Below are positions 47,977 to 59,285 of a stretch of 64,000 nt of DNA, piece by piece. Under the pieces are notes generated by a model, which was not told the DNA's origin, made no database searches, and saw only the letters and a list, made by a program, of their open reading frames with translations. How positions within the stretch are numbered: position 1 is the stretch's first letter; each line of letters opens with the position of its first letter. A program made the position numbers and the translations under genes. The stretch is taken from NCBI GenBank assembly GCA_032719365.1, contig CM064875.1, positions 14,743,816 through 14,807,815 of the forward strand, in the 5' to 3' direction. The DNA is from Prinsepia uniflora (lineage: Eukaryota > Streptophyta > Magnoliopsida > Rosales > Rosaceae).

Positions 47977-50883
47977 TGTAACAGCCCGTTCCCGAAATCG
48001 GAATTAGATTAGTAGTAAATGACGGATTAGTAAAGATAATCGGTGATTAGTTGGATGCTTTCGGACGGACGGTGCAAAATGATGATTTTACCCCTAGAAT
48101 GGGCAAAAATGTTGACTTTTTGTTCAGACGGTCAAATAGACTTTGACCGATGACCATGACGTAGTTCCGGACGTCACGAGTTCATAGACAGGTGGCACGT
48201 CCGATTCCGACATCCAAGGAGGAAGTTATGACGTTCGAAGGTTCAGGTGCAATTCGGTAATTTAGCTAAAAATGGGCAATTGTTGACTTTTCAAACGACA
48301 TGAACTTTTCACGCAATTCGAGGACCGTTAGATAGGTCTCGATGCCCTGAATACAACGACAGGCGACATGTGTCAATTGGACTTCGGATGAATCGAGTTT
48401 GGGTCTAGGAACATAAGGGGCAAAATGGTAATTTACCATAAAGGGCAGTTTGGTCTTTAGCCACCTAGGGATCTGTGCCAAGTGAGATTATGCCACCTGG
48501 TGTCTTGGGAATTGTGCCCAATGGAAGTGGGACACTTGTCCCTTGCTGGAAGGCTGTGGAAGCCTCTTCCCCATCGTCATACTTGGTTTTAAAAACTAGT
48601 TAACAGAGGTATGCTTCTGGCCGTGAAGAAAAACAGAGCATGTGAAGCCCTTTAAGCAATTACCTCCGAACGTCAACAATTGATGGTGTTGGGTGAGTGG
48701 AACTGAGAGAGCTGGCGTTGAGGGTCGTAGTGGTGCCACCATCTTGAGCCGCCGTGGACGGTGGCCACATCGCCGTGAGAACAGAGCACACGAGCCACCG
48801 TGGGGAATCAAGAATTTTCTCACCCTCAATCATGGTCGTAAGCTCATGGTTTCTGGATGAAAGTTGTTTGGAAAGTCGAGTTGAACTCATTGAACTCGAA
48901 GTTGAAGCTTGAACGAGACGGTAAGTAGAGGTCCTTTGAAAATCGACTTTGAAATCAAAAATGGTAAAATGAGTTTCAATGTTTGATAATCGATATTAAT
49001 GTGTGGATAATATCTTGGAGGTGACCAGAAGACGAATGGGATCAAAACCAGGGTTTAAGGTGGTCTGTGACGGCCGGACATAAGAGGAATTTTTGGAAGT
49101 GTAATCTTCAATCTGGAAGGTATAATTCAGGACTTGATTTCATGTTTTTGGTATAGGGATCGTTTGTAGAGCTTAGGACCAACCTAATGGACTAAGTAGG
49201 ACTGAAAATGGTTGAGAATTGGACGAAAACCGGCCATGCCGGTTCGAGTTGCAGAGACCCGTCTGAACCAGGTCGACCTGGGGAAGACGATGGCATTGTA
49301 GCAGGCACATGGCTCCTACGCGTAGCCACTTTGGGCGACGCGTGAAGGCGCGTGGGGCCTATTCTGGGCATGTGTTCAACATGTGAAATGATGTAATCGA
49401 TGTAACGAACATTTTGGGATTGGTTTCGAGTCAATCAGACATCGTCTCGATATGTTTCGGGACGTCCAAAGGTTTTAGGACTGGTTTACAAATAGTTAAA
49501 AATTCGGGAAAATTACGAGGTTTAAGTATGATCATTGTGAAGTAGTTAGTGACCTTATTATGGGATTTGGACAGGTTCGGGAAAGCGGGTGATAATGGAT
49601 TGGCCGGGAACGACGTAAGTGCAAGCGTATCGAGGCAGCGGCGAAATGGTCTGTGAGTGGACTTTGCTTTTTAACTTATGATGCATGCATATATGTTTTT
49701 ATATGTTTTCTATACGTGATTCTATGATTTTTATTTTTATCTTTATGGTTTATTGTTTTGCACGGTTTTCGAGGTTATGACGTATTTGCGTGTTTTACGA
49801 GATTTCGCTTTATATCGTGATTTGAGCATGATTTTGACGTTTGGATTTCGGGATTTGAAATATGTTTTATAATGAATTTTGGAAAGTGATTTCGGGCCTG
49901 AGGCCATGTTCATGTGATTTCGGAAATGTGATTTCGGTTTTGAAACTTGGAAAGGAAATCTGGAGTTGGGTTCAGAATGATGGTTCCGGATGCCAACTTA
50001 CGGAATCATTGTTGCGAATTCGGATGTGGATTTTCTATGGTTTTCACTGTTGATTGAAAAATGGTTTTGGGTTTATAGACCCGGAAAAGAAAAAGAAAAA
50101 CCGCTGGATCTAGTTTTGAGTTTAAAGACTCGGTTAATTGACGGGGGAAGACCCTGGATTGATATGTTTTGAGTTTAAAGACTCGGTTATGATATCCTCT
50201 GACGCATGTTGATTGTGTTTTGAGTTTAAAGACTCGTTGATATCCCGGAAAGGTCTGATTATGCGCATGGTTTTGAGTTTAAAGACTCGGGCGCACTTGA
50301 GATCCAACAACTCGCTTGATTGATGTTTTCCTCTGGTTTTCGGATGTTTTGGGCAATGGCCCGGATGAATTGGATTTGATGAGTTTTGGGACTGAGTTCC
50401 TGTATCTTGAGATTGATTTGTGATTTTGGGCTGAGGCCCTGGATTCGAATGACGAATTTGATTAGGGTTTTCACTAATGGTTTTCATTAATGGTTTTTGA
50501 TATGAAACAGTTTCATGACATGAATTTTATATGCATGCATTGGTTTTTGCGTGGAGGGTAAAACTGTAATTTCCTCTGAACTATTTTCTAAACTTGATAT
50601 TTATTTTTGTCCACTCACAGTCTTTTCATGTTTTTTATACCCTCCAAGTTGTTGCGGTGCGGGTTGTTGGTAGAGAGAGACGGAGACATCACATACGCGA
50701 ACCACGGTAGATTTTGTGCGCTCTGGGAAGTCCGGAAGTTTGGAATGGTTCGATTGAAAATCCCTTGTCTAACTTACGTGTCACATGGAGGTTAGACGTT
50801 GATCTAGCCTTCGTGTCATGCGTAAGGTAGACGGGAGCAGGACTTAGCCCTTAATCCAGGGGGTTTGGGAGTGGGTCCTGTCA
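47977..50883 (+). repeat. LTR B (5' LTR of a non-autonomous gypsy element)
   Basis: Starts TGTAACAGCCCGTTCCC and ends GGGTCCTGTCA, followed by a PBS. Contains the GACAGGTGGCACGTCC module (about 48185), the GTAACGAACATTTTGGGA block (49401), bracket arms CTGTGAGTGGAC (49651-49662) and GTCCACTCACAG (50609-50620) with TGCATGCA beside each (49683, 50531), and a hairpin array between them. Confidence 0.9.
50069..50288 (+). repeat. array of GAGTTTAAAGACTC mini inverted repeats in LTR B
   Basis: GGGT-TTATAG-ACCC at 50069-50082, then GAGT-TTAAAG-ACTC at 50118, 50171, 50222 and 50275 (spacing 49-53 bp). GGGC-TGAG-GCCC follows at 50428-50439. The arms stay complementary although their bases change. Confidence 0.9.
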
Positions 50884-50886
50884 AAT

Positions 50887-50898
50887 TGGTATCAGAGC
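50887..50898 (+). other. primer binding site after LTR B
   Basis: TGGTATCAGAGC, three bases after the LTR end; initiator tRNA-Met type. Confidence 0.9.
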
Positions 50899-53182
50899 AG
50901 GTTTTGTGCGCTCTGCATGGGGATTGGCTTCCAGAGTCGTTGGTTTGTTGACTAGTGTGTTGGAATGCTACTGTGGATGTGATGTCTCGACCCGGAACAA
51001 CCCGTCAGCAACCTGGACGCTATAGTGGTAGTATGCTCGTTAGTGGTTAGTTAGCGGTGATTGTTAGTGCCAGGGTGATAGTCGCTCGATACGCGATGCG
51101 AGGTATGACGTATGTCGGCTTAGGGCCAGAACAGTTAGTGTGTTGGAGCTGGAAATGCCCCATGGTTGGACCATAGGGTCAGAGATATGCCAGCGGGATT
51201 AACTTGGATGGTAGTCGGTGAGCTACGACTGAGTAGGCTGGTTGGCATGTTGGGCCCGACAGTATCCTGTTGAGCTGGTGGTATACATGGACCGAGGAGG
51301 CCGGTTGACGGTGGCCTGTTGGGCCAGATGGTGATTGGATGAAGAAAGTATGGATTGGTGACCATTTGGTTAGGGTGTTCGGGATTGGACTTGTCCAGCT
51401 ACGAGTAATCGGATGCCTCGCGTGGCGAGGGTATAGGAAATAGCTTTGAGGATCTAAAGGATTCCCCCTAGTGATGGATATTGGTTGTTTATGGTGTGTA
51501 GGTGTGACGACACGAGTGGTAAGGTTGTAGTGAACTAGTGGCTGCCGCGGGTTTGGATAACCCGAGTGAGGATAAGGATTTGAAGAACCCTGTTGGGATG
51601 ATTGGTTGGGACTGTAAGTACGTTTGTGAGAAACCCCAGAGTAAGTGCTGAGTTTGAGAACTGTGAGTTAGGGTTTGTGGTTAGGTAGTTGTTATGGTTG
51701 GGCTGACGTACGGTCGAATTGGAGATGGCGCTGTTGGACGCAGCCGGGATTTTGGTTTGGTGGATGACTCTAGACGAGTCCTAGTGCGATTATGGTATTT
51801 GGTTGAGCATTGAGTTGCTCAGAGTATTGGCTTATAAGGGATGTCAGTTCCTCCGACCCGAGTATAGATTCAGGGTTTTGGCTTAGAGGGAGCGGAGGAT
51901 TAAGATTGGTGTACTATGAGTATTAGATTGGAAATGATGTGCCATGAGATGTGATGCTTAGTCGGACGAGCACTTTGAGTCGAGGTTGTGGCCAGTCGTG
52001 AGATGCTGGTGTCTGGAAGGAGGAACCATTAACCGAGTTGGAATATGTAATAACCATTGGTAGGTTTCGAGTTGGAATATGTAATGACCATTGGTAGGTC
52101 ATGTTTCGGTACGAACGGTTAGGAGACCATTAGTTCGATCAGAGTAGCGCAGCGGAAGCGCGGTGGACCTATGCTTCGGGTTGGAGTGGGCTAGGTTGGT
52201 ATGGTCGAGTTGATCATGAGTGAGGTTCGTTTTTGTGGCCTCATCCTGTTGTGTTGAAGATATCGAGTGTGTTGGCCTGTGTCGGCACATGCCGAGGTTG
52301 GCATTTGGGTGATGCCAAGGCCCGTGCTTGGTGATTTTCTAAGATTGGTGATTGACGAATGCGAGGATCATGACTCAGGAGGCCGAGGTGAGAGACCGTT
52401 GATTGTGAATCCGAGAGTTAGGTACGAGTATGGTAGTGGTGCTTGGGGTTAAACCTCAGAAAGGTTGGTATGCGATCATCAGTAGGAGTGATGATTGATA
52501 CCCTTTGGGATGTGTAGAAACAGTGAGAACCGATGGTCGAGTTGATCGGTGAGTTGGTTTGGTTACAGACACGTGGTTGTGATCCGTAGGAGTTGAGGAT
52601 CGCCTAAGTATAGCGGTGTTGACGTTTGGATGGTTTGTCCAATGGTGGTATTCGTGTTGCGAATTGAGTTCCATGGTTGGAAAAGGTGGACATACCTCCA
52701 ATATGGTTGGAATCTCGGAATCAAGAGATGATGAGATACTGTTTTTGGTTCCGAGTTGGTGATTAGGTTGTGTGGTGGATACTCTGAAGTTGAGTTGGGA
52801 GACTCATTATTGGAATATCAGGATTTGTGACCCCCCCTTGATTGCGGACACTTGTAGATGTATTCAGGAGTAGAAAGAATACTTAGTGACGCCGGGAGTG
52901 GCTTATGTGGTGAGTGTCAAGGGATGGTGTCAGTCTAAGGTAGAATGACTTGTGATGACAGGATTGAGGACCATTGTGTATGCTGTTGCAGGATGACAGA
53001 AGGAAATTGAAAGGGAGTGACTATAACTGATCGATATGAAGTTATAGAAGAGAACCCACAATCTAGACGTGTGGTATTCTGGATCGATGTGATGGTATGC
53101 TGCTAAAGGTTGTATGGACGAAAAGTGGGATCCACTTAGGAGTGAGTGGATCAAGATTGGAACGCTTATGGCTTTAGACTGA

Positions 53183-53187
53183 GTTGT
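53183..53187. repeat. target duplication GTTGT, left
   Basis: Matches GTTGT at 56764-56768. Confidence 0.9.
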
Positions 53188-53999
53188 TGACAGGACCCAT
53201 CCCAATCCCCCCGGGATTAGTGTGGGATGACCCTGCTCCCGTCTGACACGAAGTGTCAGACAAGGGATATTTTCGTCCTTTGCCCTCCCGGGCTATCAGA
53301 GTACGCCAGGATCCGGAGGAAGTATGTGATATCTCGATCTCTGCTACAGTCCACATCCGATGTCAACCTGAAGGGCAGTCAAAACATTAAAAGCTATGAG
53401 TGGACAAAACAAGAGTTTATAAAACATTTCATAAGGAAGACATTTGTACCCTTCACTAAAAAGCATGCATGCATTCGAAAACCATTTATCCAAAACAAAC
53501 CATATGTGGGACTAAGCCCAAAGCAGATATAAACCAAGGTCGAAAGGACCACAATGAAAATGACCATACGGGCCACTGCCCAAATCCATAAGGGACTCGG
53601 CCTCAAACCATAAAGAAACCAAGTACACGAGCCACTGCTCAAATCCTGTGCACACCTGTGCACACCACATATCATATATCATATATACATCACATACATA
53701 TATATAAGTCACACAACCAATCCTGTCACGGTATCCAAAGCTACGCGCGTGCTACCCGGGTCTCAATCCGAGTCATCTCAAAGTCAAGGTCAATGTCCGC
53801 AGACCACTGACCCTACCCGAGGTAATAGTAACCATAGCCTTCCTGAGAGTAAGGAACCCAACTGGGGGGTGACTCCACTCAGTCGGTGCTCCGTGACTAC
53901 TCCAGGGTCCACCCAGGCCAACGACCCTCCCCGAAGGAGATAATAGAAGTAAAGGAAGGTAGATGAACATATATATACATAACATAATATCCATGCCCG

Positions 54000-54230
54000 G
54001 TTCCCCTGAACTGTCATGATCCATAATATCCATAGCCAAGGTAACATGCTGGTTCCCATAAACCGTCATGTACCGTAATAACATAACCAGGTAACATGTC
54101 GGTTCCCATAAACTGTCATATACTGCAATGACCAACAAGGGTTCATGCCGATTCCCATAAACCGTCATGAACCACGATACCATAACAAGGGTTCATGTCG
54201 GTTCCCATAAACCTTCATGAACTTGGGAAT
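54000..54230 (-). repeat. about 50-bp tandem array in solo LTR C
   Basis: The unit contains GGTTCCCATAAACCGTCATG plus about 30 variable bases. TTCCC anchors are at 54001, 54053, 54103, 54152 and 54202 (spacing 49-52). It occupies the same bracketed part of the LTR as the arrays in LTRs A and B, with an unrelated unit. Confidence 0.85.
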
Positions 54231-54935
54231 CCATTTAAGGTTCCTTGACCTGAAATCAAAACCGTAAAGTGACTGGGTCTCGTGCCCGAACATAGGACAT
54301 CAGCTGGGCACCGTGCCCGGAATCTGAGGTCATATGCCCGAGACAAAACCAAATGGGTCTCATACCCGAGTTTATCCTTTTGAAATTCAAATCCAGTTCA
54401 TTTAAATCAATAAAGAAATACAGACCCGTATAAGCACCGTATACGGCCGAAACCTCGAAATACGTACTTATACGTAACCACATACAAATGCACCCATGGC
54501 ATCATCAAACAAGTAATAAAACATATAATAAACATTTATGCATGCACCAATTTAGAAAACAAGGTCCACTCACAGACCGTCCGAGCTGCCGCCTCGATTT
54601 GCGTGCCATTCGGCTCCCTGAGCCGATCACCATCACCGGGACTCCGAAACCTGTCCAAATCGTAATAGAAGGTTACTAACTACTTAATTAACCTCCTACC
54701 AAAGCTCAGTAATTTTCCCGACTTTCTAACTATTTTTAAAACCGAACCTAAACCTTCCGATGCCCCGAAACATATCGAGACGGTGTCCGATTGACACGAA
54801 ACCAGTCCCAAAATGTTCGTTACATCGAATAGAAGATTTCGTATGTTGGAACCTTCCCAGATTCCCTTCCACGCGCCCTCACGCGCCGCCTGAAGTGGCT
54901 GCGCGTGGGCTTCACGCGCCTGCTACAGTACCTGC

Positions 54936-55310
54936 AGACGTCATCGCTGACGTCAGCATGACGTCATCACTGACAGCTGTCAGGTCTGACATGTCAGACT
55001 CTGACAGGTGCCACGTGTCATGCTCCCATTGGTCCACGTCACTGTGCTGTCAGTGCCACGTGGCAATCTGACATGTGCCACGTGGCAATCTGACATGTAC
55101 CACGTGTCATCACGGCATTGGTCCACGTCAGTGGCACGTGTCAGCCCCTAATTGGGCCACGTCACTGACATGTCAGTGCTGATTGTGCACTGAAATGTGA
55201 CACGTGTCGCACTCCTATTGGCTCATTTTCTGACATGTCAGCTGACATTGTCAGATCTGACAATGCTGACGTCATCCCTGACATGATGACGTCAGAAGGA
55301 TGACGTCACC
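54936..55310. promoter_or_regulatory. TGACGTCA / CACGTG-rich region of solo LTR C
   Basis: AGACGTCA at 54936, then TGACGTCA at 54948 and 54959 (spacing 12 and 11 as in the chromovirus), and a second group at 55267, 55287 and 55301. Between them lie many CCACGTGTCA and CTGACATGTCAG sites. bZIP-type binding is inferred from motif identity only. Confidence 0.7.
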
Positions 55311-56763
55311 TGTCATCCCCTACATCGGTCAGACCGGTCTGAACCGGTCCGGTCCGGTTTTTCCTGCAACTTGGACCGGCGTAACCGGTCCAAGTCTCAT
55401 TCTCTCTCATTTTCGGTCTGTTTGCTTCCATTCCAACTCCTAAATTCCTATTTCTTCATTTCCTATCAATCCTAATTAACTAAACAACCTAAAACCTATG
55501 AAATCCGACCGGTCCAATTTGAACCTCATGGTTCGATTTTTCCCGATCAGCCTACACGGCTGCTCAGCCGTCAACCACCAAAACCGTTCCCGTTTGTCCC
55601 ATTTTCATCCTCTAATCCTAACCTAGGGTTCTATGACATTAAAATGGAAGGAAAACACCGAAAACCATACCTTCGAGCTTGGCCATGGCGGCCGTGCATT
55701 CCTCCACCATTCACGGCCGTTCCAGGCCATCCCCATCCCCAAAACTAATCCTATTCGACTCCTAGGGCTACCAGCAACCTAACCTAAACCTTAGAATCGA
55801 ATAAAAAGCAACAAAACTAAGTTTTGAATTTTTGCATATTTTTACCTCACGGGTTCTCTCTCCCCGCCGTGTCCTCCGCCGTGGCTGGCCGTGGCTTGCC
55901 ATCCTAAACCTCTTTCCACCACCTCACGGTCATGTTCAGCTCACCCAAGCAAGGAATGGTGATGGTGTGTGGTTGTTTCGGTTTTTGAAAGAAAATGAAG
56001 AAAATGAAGAAAAATGGGGTTATGGGTTTCGGGTGGGAGGATGAACAAAGATGAAGGAGGATGGCTGATGAGAGAAGGAGAGATTTAATGGATGGCTGAG
56101 ATTTAGAGGTTAGATGAGTGATGGAGGGCTAGGATTGAAGGTTGTTAAAATTAAATATAAAATAATCAAAATATTAATATTTAAATACCTAGATCCACAT
56201 TTTGGGGGAATTAGCCAATAGGATGAGTGAGACTTGTCACTTATCCATGGGACCCATCAAAATATCTGCCCAAATCAGATTTCGCCAAATCGTCCCCGTC
56301 TCGAAGTTCGTGGATAGTGAAATCGAACTTCCGTGACCCATACCTCTCCCGTTCGAAGTCCGATTTCAGTGTGCCACCTGCCTATGGATTCGTATCGTCC
56401 TTATCTACGTAACGGTCTTCGGCCCTCGGCCATCGGACCTCCCGGTCAAAAAGTCAACATTTGACCCCCATTTAACCAAAATTACCAAAATGCCCCTAAA
56501 CTTCCGAACGTCATAACTTCCTCCACGAACGTCGGAATTGAACGTGCTACCTGTCTATGAACTCGTGACGTCACGAACTACGTCACGGTCATCGGTCAAA
56601 GTCCATTTGACCGCCCGATTAAAAAGTCAACGTTTTGCCACCACCAGGGGCAAAACGGTCATTTCGCATCGTTCGTCCAATTTCGCCCAACTAATCACGG
56701 ATTAGCCTCACTAATCGTGATTAGTCACTAATATAATCCTGGAATTTGGGACGGGTCGTTACA

Positions 56764-56768
56764 GTTGT
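56764..56768. repeat. target duplication GTTGT, right
   Basis: Matches 53183-53187. Confidence 0.9.
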
Positions 56769-57160
56769 TGTGGATCAGGAGGATTTTAGGCAGGACAGAG
56801 GCTGGATGCGTTAGACATTCTAACTGAGGGGATTGCTCCGTCTTACCTGAGCAAAAGTGGCTGGATATCTTGACGTAGTGTAGTAGTGTGGACAGTTGTT
56901 ACATACGTTTGGTATTTGACTAGGATCTGGGGTACTGGGTCTGTCCGGTATTCGTAGTTAAGGTGTGTTGGATTCCATATGGGTTGGGAGACCAGGAGAC
57001 TCGATATTGATGAGCTAGTGTTCTTCACAAGTGAAACGTGTTTGGCCTCTCGATAGGTGGTAATCAGTCTAGTTACACGGAAGTTTGTATTGGATGAAAC
57101 GTGTTTGGCCTCTCGATACGTGGTAATGTCACTTTGAAAAGAATCATAGCTGCACTCTTA

Positions 57161-57570
57161 AGTCTCGTTTGGTACGACGTATTGTAACGACTATTTCAGT
57201 CGGATATATTATACTGGATGAATTATATTATAGTAGTTGATAAGAAATATTTATATATAAATATTAATTATATACATTATTGTTTTATTTTTATTATTTA
57301 TTTTAATTAATTATTGATATATTATTATTTCTATTTATTAAAAAATTATTTTATATGTATTATAATAATAATAATTATTATTATTTTCAAGATTGTTAAT
57401 CATCCGAATATTTACGGACAATTTGGAAAATATTATTTTAGAGTGTCTGAACCGTATAAAGGTAGCTAATCGTATTATTTATACGGTGGCTAATTAATAC
57501 GAGTGGTACCAAACTCTGTTTCATATTATATTGTCCTATTCCGTTTCTTATACGGCGAACAAACATAACC
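57161..57570. mobile_element. Tourist-like MITE, 410 bp
   Basis: The left end is AGTCTCGTTTGGTACGACGTAT; the right end reversed is GGTTATGTTTGTTCGCCGTAT, giving imperfect terminal inverted repeats with the GTTTG core of PIF/Harbinger-type MITEs. TTA flanks both sides (57158-57160, 57571-57573), the expected 3-bp duplication. The interior is AT-rich and non-coding. Confidence 0.7.
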
Positions 57571-57715
57571 TTATAGTTTAAGTTTTAGTCTCATGCTACA
57601 CGTGTGTAGGCTCTTTTTCTTACATGACCTATTACTAATGCTTAAGGATTTGGATATTAAACGCAAATGAAATTGACCAAAACGTCCTTAATTATATACA
57701 GATTAAGGTTTGTTC

Positions 57716-58290
57716 TAGGGGTGAGCACGGTTTGGTATGGTACAAAATTGATCGATACCAGAACCATACCATTTAATTTTAATCGGTACGGTACGGTTCG
57801 GTATTCAATATTTTGAAAGTGAAACCAGATCGTACCGTACCAATTAAGTTCGGTACGGTTTTGGTATGGTTTCGGTTTTGAGCCAAAATTTTGTTTGTGA
57901 TTATAAAGCAAGGAAAAGACTAAAGAAAAAGCAAAACTACATTTATGAAGGACTTAAGTTTTCAAATATGTATTGAAAAAGTTGCACTAAGTTGAAGATA
58001 TCAACTCTTAGAAGCTAAATTAAGACATGTATGGTCATATCAACTCTTGAAGAAGGCCTAATAAACCAATAAGAAATAAATTTAATTATTAAAAAAAATA
58101 TTCTAATTCGGTACGGTATCGGTACGGGACGGTTTTTAAAAATATCGATACCGAAACCGTACCGAATTACATCGGTACGGTTTCGGTACCGTACCAATCA
58201 TACAACGGTTTTACTATTCGGTTTTTTTTCGGTATGGTTTGATCTGAAACGGTACGGTTTCGGTATTTTGGTTCCATGTGCCCAACCCTA
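57716..58290. mobile_element. hAT-type MITE, 575 bp
   Basis: Ends TAGGGGTGAGCAC and (reversed) TAGGGTTGGGCAC, flanked by a perfect 8-bp duplication GTTTGTTC (57708-57715, 58291-58298). Both halves are dense in CGGTACGGT and GGTACCG units in inverted order, so the element can fold back. No coding capacity. Confidence 0.92.
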
Positions 58291-58753
58291 GTTTGTTCAA
58301 TTATCTAACTAATCATATTTTGAAGAATTATTTGATTACTGAGGCGGCGATGACAAGTCAAGTGCCCACTTATAAAGTTCGTAACAGTTGTCTCGTTTGC
58401 ATGAATCTTGAAAGTTAATTTTTTTTTATAAATAAAAAATGCAATTAAAGATGATCTTTTATTTGAATTGTACTTTCAGTCTCTAATTTGCAGGTCTAAC
58501 CCTGTTTCTTTTGATGAGGTTTTGGAGCCAGTTATACCCAGGGTGACACCGAGTCAAACTATTGAGCTAGGGGAGTGTTTTCGGTGGGAGGAGGTGGAGA
58601 CAGCTTCGTTCCAAATGTTTCCAGCCAGAGTCCCGGTGAAGATGGTTTACCATCTTTATTTTATCAATGGTTTGGGATGTGGTATGTAAGGATGTCGTAT
58701 CCTTTTGTCTATCGGTTCTCAACGAAGGGACAAGTGTGCAGTTAGTCAATCAT

Positions 58754-58758
58754 ACACT
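58754..58758. repeat. target duplication ACACT, left
   Basis: Matches ACACT at 59592-59596; LINE coding resumes directly after it. Confidence 0.9.
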
Positions 58759-58975
58759 TGTGGACTCATAAATTAACGGAATATTTTGAAGCTGCTATGT
58801 GGCTCTCAATTTCCATAATATCAATATTACCCTTGGTAAAATACATGTTACGATCTCCGCATTAATTCAATATATTTACTAGCTAAATATATTAATTAAT
58901 CAGATCAGTGCTGATAATAAATAATTTTCCAGCGAATTATTTATTTATTAATAAATAAGTGATTATGTAAGACCC

Positions 58976-59285
58976 GTGTCCTGAAGGGAACGATGAACGA
59001 TCCCATATTTCTGCGAGGGGAATGGTCTGGGAGAGGAATGATGGTGTGCCTTAAAGGTGTAGGCACACACTTATCTAGAACGAGGCCTTTTGGGAGCTCA
59101 GTGGCTTTGGGTTCGGTTGGAATTCCAAAGTTAAGCGAATTAAGGATGGTGCAATTCCATGATGGGTGACCCCTGAGAAGTTGCACCGTGGGCTCCCGAA
59201 AACAAAACGGTGAGAGCGAGGAGGCCCAAAGCGGACAATATCGTGCTAGAGTTGGGTTTTGACCAAGGAGGGTCAGGTCCTGACA
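58976..59285 (+). mobile_element. solo LTR of a Cassandra TRIM element
   Basis: Starts TGTAAGACCCGTGTCC and ends GGTCCTGACA; 310 bp flanked by a perfect GATTA duplication (58971-58975, 59286-59290). The middle part (59092-59197) is 5S rRNA-like, which defines Cassandra. Confidence 0.92.
59092..59197 (+). other. 5S rRNA-derived segment in the Cassandra LTR
   Basis: CCAAAGTTAAGCGAATTAAGG and GATGGGTGACCCC correspond to the box A/intermediate/box C part and 3' half of plant 5S rRNA, with substitutions. The terminal GGGAGC/GCTCCC can pair like helix I. Not a functional 5S gene: it is diverged and embedded in an LTR. Confidence 0.85.

Larger units (their letters stand above)
50884..53187 (+). other. 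gene-free internal region after LTR B
   Basis: The PBS TGGTATCAGAGC is at 50887-50898. No gag or pol motif is found in the following 2.3 kb on either strand. It resumes after solo LTR C at 56769 to about 57157, where a 32-bp block GAAACGTGTTTGGCCTCTCG... is repeated at 57033 and 57095. No 3' LTR is visible, so the element is truncated. It looks like a non-autonomous (LARD-like) relative of the LTR A element. Confidence 0.6.
53188..56763 (-). mobile_element. solo LTR C
   Basis: On plus it begins TGACAGGACCC and ends GGGTCGTTACA; 3576 bp with a perfect GTTGT duplication and no internal region. Bracket arms are at 53394-53405 (one mismatch) and 54564-54575. A 50-bp tandem array lies at 54000-54230. 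Compensated mini-hairpins are at 54306 and 54355. TGACGTCA sites lie at 54948, 54959, 55267, 55287 and 55301. The TGACGTCA and CACGTG-rich part is clearly related to the chromovirus LTR; the rest is diverged. Confidence 0.93.

Noticed and set aside
50069..50288. CRISPR-like regularly spaced palindromes
   Set aside because: Plant nuclear DNA; the spacers are related to each other, and the array belongs to an LTR family seen at several loci.
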